Positions 40,865-45,293 of a DNA stretch of 45,293 bases are shown one piece after another. The notes under the pieces were generated by a model. The model had not been told where the DNA came from. It saw nothing but the letters and a program-made list of their open reading frames with translations, and made no database searches. The stretch lies in contig JAGOSM010000009.1 in NCBI GenBank assembly GCA_018062315.1, positions 1 to 45,293 of the forward strand. The letters are read 5' to 3'. The translations under genes were made by a program, and so were the position numbers. The stretch comes from Simkaniaceae bacterium (GTDB lineage: Bacteria > Chlamydiota > Chlamydiia > Chlamydiales > Simkaniaceae). Each line of letters starts with the position of its first letter. Position 1 is the first letter of the stretch.

Positions 40865-41176
40865 ATGTTACATACGATTAAAAAAGTAGAATATTTAGAT
40901 CGATATAGACTTAAATTGCATTTTGATGACAAAACCATTAAAACGGTTGATCTAGAGGATATGCTTAAAAATGCAAAAAATATGTTTATTCCTTTGTTAG
41001 ATGTGAGTTTTTTTGAGCAAGTTGAGTGTGATGGAACAACAATTTGTTGGCCCAATGGTGTTGATTTATGTCCTGATGTTTTATATGACATGGGAGAGGA
41101 TTTTAAAAAATCAAAGGCCAACCAATTGAAGCAAATTCCAAAATCTCGAAAAAAATCCCAGGTAAATGCCAAGTAG
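40865..41176 (+). CDS. DUF2442 protein
   Basis: The 103 residues match DUF2442: MLHTIKKVEYLDRYRLKLHF at the start, KTVDLEDMLKNAKNMFIPLL in the middle, and the signature TICWPNGVDLCPDVLYDMGE. A Lys-rich tail follows (KKSKANQLKQIPKSRKKSQ). DUF2442 genes usually sit next to DUF4160; many such pairs are predicted toxin-antitoxin or regulatory modules with DUF2442 as the likely DNA-binding partner, but this is not settled. Here the DUF4160 partner, 3 bp upstream, is broken, so this gene is an orphan survivor. The reading frame itself is intact. Confidence 0.85.
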   Translation: MLHTIKKVEYLDRYRLKLHFDDKTIKTVDLEDMLKNAKNMFIPLLDVSFFEQVECDGTTICWPNGVDLCPDVLYDMGEDFKKSKANQLKQIPKSRKKSQVNAK

Positions 41177-41514
41177 CTAGAGCTAAAAAGAATACAAAGT
41201 ACCTACTTTTTGGTATCGGCATAATCAAAAAATATATTTTCTAGTGTGAATGGCCCCATGCCATTTTTAATCGAATACAACTCGCCGGTCAATGACAAGA
41301 AAACACGATGTAGAGGATATGCATGATGAGCAAAAAGAAAGTGATTGGCTCATCAATTTCCGATGTCGAAACAAGACTTCACCAGTCAGAGAGATTCAAG
41401 AATAAAGGGAAATCGACTGTGTTTTGACCTTCATTTTTTATCATGTATACCAAGCCTATCCTCTAAATCATGGTTTTCTTGTCGTTGCTTGGTTAGCTCT
41501 GTTTTGTAAGGTGA
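41177..41514. other. intergenic region, degraded, with second direct-repeat copy
   Basis: This 338-bp stretch has no supported gene. A 37-codon frame at 41292-41405 (MTRKHDVEDMHDEQKESDWL...) looks protein-like but has no ribosome site or recognised relative, and may be a gene remnant. The second copy of the 40-bp direct repeat is at 41457-41500. Confidence 0.45.
41457..41500. repeat. direct repeat, copy 2
   Basis: Near-identical to 40281-40320 (TATCCTCTAAATCATG then TTTTCTTGTCGTTG and AGCTCT), with four extra bases. Lies immediately before the stop of the 41515-42063 gene. Confidence 0.7.
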
Positions 41515-42063
41515 TTACTCCTCGCTCCTGATGGAGCTCTTTACGGCATCATATGATTGCATCATAACTCCATTAAAACTCAGAGTGGTTTCGTCAGCTT
41601 CATGGAGGGATAGGATAATGCGTTTTGAGAGAAACTCTGGACGATTGAGAGCTTCTTGTGGAAGAGAACCATCTGGAGTATTTGTTAGGGTATGGAAAAG
41701 ATTAAGAAGGATGTATGCTTGGATACGAGCTGCAATATCCTGAAGAGGTTCACCTCCCGAATGTCGCGTCGTAGGTCCAATATCCCAAATGTCTTTATAA
41801 CCCTCGCAGGGTGCGATGGTAGAGATGGTTATGTGGATAGGGCCGCTAATTATTTTTTTAAGACGCTCCGCAGAGTCTCTAGATAACGAACTTAGGTTAT
41901 TTTGCATTTCTGTAAATCGGTCAGTTAAAGGGCTCAGTGTCTTTTCAAGAATGTCCACGTAGCGTAGACTAACCTCCACGTTTTCTTCGGAGGTGAGTGC
42001 GTGTAATAAGGCGGATTCTAAAGACTTGAGTGAAGTGGTCATTTCCTCTCCTGAGGGTATCAT
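41515..42063 (-). CDS. hypothetical protein, 182 aa
   Basis: I do not recognise it. I start at 42063 (MIPSGEEMTTSLKSLE) because AAGGAG lies 5-10 bp upstream; 42042 (MTTSLKSL) also has a good site, and the longer frame to 42099 has none. The first 70 residues are predicted helical/coiled-coil (TTSLKSLESALLHALTSEEN, SLRYVDILEKTLSPLTDRF), then ISGPIHITISTIAPCEGYKD and a mixed C-terminal part. No signal peptide or membrane helix. A weak promoter (TTGCGA, 16 bp, GATAGT) lies upstream. Its surroundings of repeats and orphan genes suggest lineage-specific accessory DNA. It could be a secreted protein, but nothing proves it. Confidence 0.6.
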   Translation of the reverse strand: MIPSGEEMTTSLKSLESALLHALTSEENVEVSLRYVDILEKTLSPLTDRFTEMQNNLSSLSRDSAERLKKIISGPIHITISTIAPCEGYKDIWDIGPTTRHSGGEPLQDIAARIQAYILLNLFHTLTNTPDGSLPQEALNRPEFLSKRIILSLHEADETTLSFNGVMMQSYDAVKSSIRSEE

Positions 42064-42279
42064 AGAGCTCCTTTGGGTGTAGAGCAGAAAGACTATCATT
42101 TTCTCAGGATAACTCGCAACTAGGGCTTTATACTACTGCCATCTAAAGGCAAGAAATAAGTAAGTGCGCTTCGCGAAGTTCTTTGAAATGGCATAAATCC
42201 TATGCTCTTAAAAAGGTCTATTATCGGCCTCACCAATATTCTTAAAGGAGTAAACGCAGAGACGCTGAGATTTAATGGA

Positions 42280-42307
42280 CAGCAAATTGCTGCAATTTCA
42301 GTGAGGG
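42280..42307. repeat. 28-bp repeat, copy 2
   Basis: Identical to 40246-40273 over 28 bases (CAGCAAATTGCTGCAATTTC...GTGAGGG). Here it follows a period-8 fragment and precedes a sister palindrome 25 bp away. Confidence 0.8.
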
Positions 42308-42331
42308 AAAAGTTTGTAAGCCTGTATCAAA

Positions 42332-42346
42332 GCGGCAATTTGCCGC
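42332..42346. repeat. palindrome GCGGCAATTTGCCGC
   Basis: A perfect 15-bp palindrome of the same design as the 28-bp repeat core, with G/C in place of A/T at one stem position on each side. A compensatory pair difference suggests the hairpin, not just the sequence, is kept. Confidence 0.6.
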
Positions 42347-42452
42347 ACATTATTTAATTTTGCGAAGGGCTTTAAGTCTTCTTTTTTCCAAGGGCGGAGA
42401 ATGAGTCTTGCTGTTTTAAGGGTAGTTATAAGATTCAGAATAAGATAAGATT

Positions 42453-42481
42453 TTGGTGAAATTTCCTCAATAGGATATCAT
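42453..42481 (+). promoter_or_regulatory. promoter of the kinase-like gene
   Basis: TTGGTG (42453-42458) and TATCAT (42476-42481) with 17 bp between. The predicted transcript starts near 42488, giving about 30 nt of AT-rich leader without a Shine-Dalgarno site before ATG 42519. Confidence 0.55.
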
Positions 42482-42518
42482 GTCTAATATTAAAAATAAC
42501 AAATATTGATTTTTTGTG

Positions 42519-44147
42519 ATGTCATTAAAGCCCATTCCTCCTGAAAGTTTTCCAGAAGAGAACTTGAGTCGTGACCCTCGTAAACCGCGCAATGATTCTT
42601 CTCGTATAAGGCAAACATTTCAGATGCTTGAGTCTATGTCAAGGACTCCTTTAGGGGGTGATGACTTGAAGGGGAGGATTCACTCTCCTAGTTTGCTAGA
42701 GGAAATGGGAGACAGTGTTCATATGACTTTCTCACACACAAGAGATGTGCTGAAGTCTCAGGGGATGCCTTCAACAGTGGCGGGGGCGATTGTGGTTGCA
42801 GGGTGCGGGGGTATTGAGCTTCTTACTTTCGCCCCCAAAGCTGCGGGATCTTTCTTTATTACGCCTGTAGTTAAAAGAGCTTGTAAGCTGACTGCTATTA
42901 CTGAGAAGGGATGTAGGGCAGCTGCTCAAGGGGTGCAAAAAGCCGCTTCATGGATTCATGAGCAATCGGAGGGGATTGAGAAAGAACACGGTGTTTCAGC
43001 CTCATTTTTCACTCAGTGTGTCATGAATATTCCTTTGCTTTCAGTTGTTCCTCGACCTCCACAATGGACCATTGTGGGAGTCGTTAAACCGAATTTACGC
43101 CGCAAAGTGCATACTTTGGAGGGGAGTAAGGTGAGGATTGAATCTACACAAAAACTCTTGCCTCTTCAAGAGAAAGCGCTTGTATTATATGAGAAACCCT
43201 TAAATACGCATCCCCTTCTTTCTATTTTAAGAACATTACCTCGAGAAATATCTCCCTATTTCTTCGATGATTTAGCTGCAACAATTCCCCCTTCTTATGT
43301 ATGTTTTACGAAAGAGTCAAGCATGACGGAGGTCTTCCGAAAAGGGGGTACTCCGGAAATGCTTTTCTCGCAAATCTACCATCTTGATTTTTTATCTCGT
43401 TCATTGCGTAACGGCCATACGCCTCAGGTCCTTGGGCTTGATGCGCGCTCACCAGGGGATTGGTATATGCATCTTTCTAAAGAGCCAGGTCAAAATCTTC
43501 TAAGTTGGATAAAGGAAAGTTCTGAGGATTCGATAGAGGGAATTTATCAATTAGGAAAAGTGTTAGGAGAAATGGAGACGATAGCGCGTCGCCCGTTCGT
43601 GGAGAAAGAACTGCACTTTTATACAAAGGACCTTCTTGAAACCTACCTTCATGTAGCAGAAACTCTTGAGGGTCGGTTGCGGCTTCCCCATACCTCGGAA
43701 GAGATTAAATCGTTGAATAATCAATTTCTCAGTAATCCTGCTTATATGGCACTGGCTCATGATGATCCTCAGCTTCAAAATTTTATTTGGGATCAAGAAA
43801 CACATAGACTTACTGTGATTGATATTGGGGCAGTCATTGTTGGGGACACAAGATCTCTCAGTCAGGCTCCAGTCGGTTTTTCCCTTTATAATATCTTAGA
43901 AGAGCTTGATGCCGAGACTCATCAGTTTGATTCTGCTGGGTCCACCCTTTTAAGAAAAGCTGCTTTAAAGGGATATCAAGAAACTAATCCTTTGTCCCCT
44001 GCATACTATCGATTTATACATACTTTAAAACTATACCAGACTTTGAGCGCGTTCCTTCATGAGGCCCCTAGCGGTCCTGTTGCTAGTACAGAAGCTTTAA
44101 GACTTTTTAAACTCTTTACTTCTTCAGTAGAAGAAATGTCCCTCTAG
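42519..44147 (+). CDS. candidate effector with APH/protein-kinase-like domain
   Basis: The C-terminal half has the aminoglycoside phosphotransferase-type kinase pattern: WYMHLSKEPGQNLLSWIKES (hinge region with 'L-G-x-L'), IYQLGKVLGEME (helix before the catalytic loop), the catalytic loop ALAHDDPQLQNFIWD with HxDxxxxN (H414, D416, N421), and VIDIGAVIV as the metal-binding DFG equivalent (D435). Residues about 86-120 are hydrophobic (VAGAIVVAGCGGIELLTF, then SFFITPVV) and may insert in a membrane, as in chlamydial inclusion-membrane or other secreted proteins. The N-terminal 60 residues are Ser/Pro/Arg-rich. I start at ATG 42519, 542 residues; a GTG at 42516 would add one residue. Substrate unknown; secretion is inference. 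Confidence 0.6.
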   Translation: MSLKPIPPESFPEENLSRDPRKPRNDSSRIRQTFQMLESMSRTPLGGDDLKGRIHSPSLLEEMGDSVHMTFSHTRDVLKSQGMPSTVAGAIVVAGCGGIELLTFAPKAAGSFFITPVVKRACKLTAITEKGCRAAAQGVQKAASWIHEQSEGIEKEHGVSASFFTQCVMNIPLLSVVPRPPQWTIVGVVKPNLRRKVHTLEGSKVRIESTQKLLPLQEKALVLYEKPLNTHPLLSILRTLPREISPYFFDDLAATIPPSYVCFTKESSMTEVFRKGGTPEMLFSQIYHLDFLSRSLRNGHTPQVLGLDARSPGDWYMHLSKEPGQNLLSWIKESSEDSIEGIYQLGKVLGEMETIARRPFVEKELHFYTKDLLETYLHVAETLEGRLRLPHTSEEIKSLNNQFLSNPAYMALAHDDPQLQNFIWDQETHRLTVIDIGAVIVGDTRSLSQAPVGFSLYNILEELDAETHQFDSAGSTLLRKAALKGYQETNPLSPAYYRFIHTLKLYQTLSAFLHEAPSGPVASTEALRLFKLFTSSVEEMSL

Positions 44148-44273
44148 GGTGTTATAACCTGAATTTTTAAGAGGTATTAGCCGTTCTTATTCTTCAACTT
44201 GTTTCGCTATAAACATTTTTTTACAATTCATAATGTCTAATTTTTGTTTTAATTGCTTTTTTTTGTGATTGAT

Positions 44274-44279
44274 TATAAT
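44274..44279 (+). promoter_or_regulatory. -10 element of the 217-aa gene
   Basis: TATAAT, with TTGCTT 15 bp upstream (44253-44258), short of ideal spacing. The transcript would start near 44287 and include CAGGAG before the ATG at 44310. The rest of the gap 44148-44309 is AT-rich without other signals. Confidence 0.5.
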
Positions 44280-44309
44280 TATATGAAATAACTACTACAG
44301 GAGTTTTTT

Positions 44310-44963
44310 ATGATAGAAAGCATTCAACCTATTGGTCAAATTAATGTTACAACAGACTGGAAGGGAGATCACACAGTTACTATGGATGGCGCAAGGGTAG
44401 ATGATAGGATTGCAAAAAGACTCCTAGTCAATACTTCTGCTTTTTCGACCCCGGGAACAGAGTTTCCCCTCTTTTATTTTGATTCTCTAGCAGAAGCTCG
44501 CATTAATCGCCCCCTACTTGATCGAGTAGTTGCAATCAATGAAGCTTTTACACAAGCAGATCGTACGATGTGTTGCCTGAAAAAGATATGTAAGGCTGTC
44601 TGTCATTTTTTTGGATGGGGGAGTCCTGTGCAAAACACCATAGCGAAGAGCGCTGGTCAAGCAAATGAAATCCTGGCTCTATTGAATAGGGTGGAGGATA
44701 GACTTACTTCTCTTCAACGTGGGGCCTTTTTACTTGCTCTATATCAAGCAAAAAGAGCGTCTTTTCAAGAAGAAGCTAATCATCCACCTATTGGTCATGG
44801 TACAGAGGCGGATTATCATAACCATAATCTTGACGCCTTCTCTGCGCGCCAATGGAGTGACTATTTGAGAGCTAGATCCACTCTTGCATTGATGGATCAA
44901 GACCCTCAGTGGGCAGAGCATCAGGTAGATCAGTGTGACCTAGTAAAGTTGGCAAGCTTATAG
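44310..44963 (+). CDS. hypothetical protein, 217 aa
   Basis: I do not recognise it. A good ribosome site (AGGAG, 7 bp before ATG) and a TATAAT upstream support a real gene. The sequence has a beta-rich start (MIESIQPIGQINVTTDWKGD), a Cys-rich stretch MCCLKKICKAVCHFFGWG (about residues 90-107) that could be palmitoylated or bind metal, and a long helical part (TIAKSAGQANEILALLNRVE, LLALYQAKRASFQEEA). No membrane helix long enough to be sure. It follows the kinase-like gene by 162 bp with its own promoter. The mixture of orphan sequence and accessory location would suit a secreted protein. Confidence 0.65.
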   Translation: MIESIQPIGQINVTTDWKGDHTVTMDGARVDDRIAKRLLVNTSAFSTPGTEFPLFYFDSLAEARINRPLLDRVVAINEAFTQADRTMCCLKKICKAVCHFFGWGSPVQNTIAKSAGQANEILALLNRVEDRLTSLQRGAFLLALYQAKRASFQEEANHPPIGHGTEADYHNHNLDAFSARQWSDYLRARSTLALMDQDPQWAEHQVDQCDLVKLASL

Positions 44964-44985
44964 CCTACTTTTCTAAGCTATTCTC

Positions 44986-45012
44986 TAATGGGCGGCAAAT
45001 TGCCGCCCATTA
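44986..45012. repeat. 27-bp perfect palindrome with GGGCGGCAA/TTGCCGCCC stem
   Basis: TAATGGGCGGCAA, one A, and TTGCCGCCCATTA form a 13-bp stem 22 bp after the 217-aa gene stop. It belongs to the GCNGCAA palindrome family seen at 40245, 42280 and 42332. It could serve as a transcript end for the gene; no T-run follows (an A-run at 45026 would be a T-run on the other strand). Confidence 0.75.
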
Positions 45013-45293
45013 GGCTGCTGCCGCAAAAAAAACGCTCGGATTGCAATCTAGGATATGTAATCAAGTCATTGATGGATATGATTATGACCTTTCTGAATGC
45101 TCCAATTGTAAGGAGAAAAAGTAGCAACATTCATTCCTACTGAAAAAACACCCTCAAACACCATTTAAAAAGGCAAATGCAGAGACGGGCTATACTTTTA
45201 CTCAGCATTTTTTTTGACAGAAAACACTGTTTCTGCAGTCATCTTTCACCTTGCAGGGTGCTGGTGAGTAGATAAAATATGTAAAGCATGGGA
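45013..45293. other. right-end region without a supported gene
   Basis: A short open stretch ending at the TAG 45122-45124 reads ICNQVIDGYDYDLSECSNC plus KEKK and could be the tail of a decayed gene with a Cys pair. A fragment of the period-8 repeat (GCAGAGACGGGC) lies at 45180-45191. Nothing else can be supported. Confidence 0.35.

Larger units (their letters stand above)
42064..42452. other. 389-bp intergenic region with several repeats
   Basis: It holds the short palindrome CGCTTCGCG (near 42169), a fragment of the period-8 repeat (AAACGCAGAGACGCTGAGA, 42252-42270), the second 28-bp repeat (42280-42307), and GCGGCAATTTGCCGC (42332-42346). No ORF of note is present. The promoter of the following gene is annotated separately. 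Confidence 0.55.

Noticed and set aside
45031-45124. Short frame ending DLSECSNCKEKK
   Set aside because: No start codon with a ribosome site and no recognised family; at best a remnant.

Overview
The window reads as a piece of the chromosome of a chlamydia outside the Chlamydiaceae (an 'environmental' chlamydia, order Parachlamydiales in the broad sense). The evidence is gene content and order. A translation operon rpsA-nusA-infB-rbfA-truB-ychF runs directly into type III secretion genes sctU-sctV, then copN/sctW, its Scc1-type chaperone and malQ. Two more blocks keep chlamydial order: rpe-(yvcK-HAD)-efp-accB-accC, and murF-mraY-murD-nlpD-ftsW-murG-murC. A citrate synthase gene next to mdh argues against the Chlamydiaceae, whose TCA cycle lacks that step. 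The genus cannot be fixed from the sequence alone.

Layout. 83-15453 (minus): translation genes, then type III secretion. Most genes touch or overlap by 4 bp (ATGA). copN has a recognisable promoter of its own after a 185-bp repeat-bearing gap. 15617-21981 (plus): a large unrecognised protein, Rpe, YvcK, a HAD hydrolase, EF-P and the biotin carboxylase half of acetyl-CoA carboxylase. 21989-24719 (minus): a candidate effector with a CE-clan cysteine protease domain, tRNA-Cys, rsmI starting on the base after the tRNA, and a small unknown protein. 24806-31807 (plus): the cell-wall/division cluster, in which MurG and MurC are one continuous polypeptide and several Mur enzymes are unusually short. 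31808-37860 (minus): an EamA transporter, a candidate SopB/IpgD/SidF-like phosphoinositide phosphatase, Tgt and a YhhQ-type transporter (queuosine salvage), monothiol glutaredoxin and BolA (Fe-S trafficking), a DUF1003 membrane protein and an acyl-CoA thioesterase. 37922-40051 (plus): mdh-gltA. 40059-45293: accessory DNA with a DUF4160/DUF2442 pair whose first gene is broken and carries a palindromic TA-flanked MITE, several repeat families, and orphan genes including a candidate kinase-like effector.

How it fits together. The left part supplies the export gate (SctV), switch protein (SctU), gatekeeper (CopN) and chaperone of the injectisome. Three other genes look like possible clients: a CE-clan protease with a second degenerate domain copy, a CKSSTDRT lipid phosphatase with a C-terminal membrane segment, and an APH-fold kinase-like protein. 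The centre encodes a compact peptidoglycan precursor pathway, as expected for an organism that builds wall material mainly for division. Tgt shows a pocket substitution expected to favour queuine over preQ1 and sits beside a queuosine-precursor transporter, which suggests salvage from the host.

All assignments come from reading motifs and gene order; no database search was run. Start codons were adjusted where a Shine-Dalgarno site, a promoter position or family alignment argued for it.
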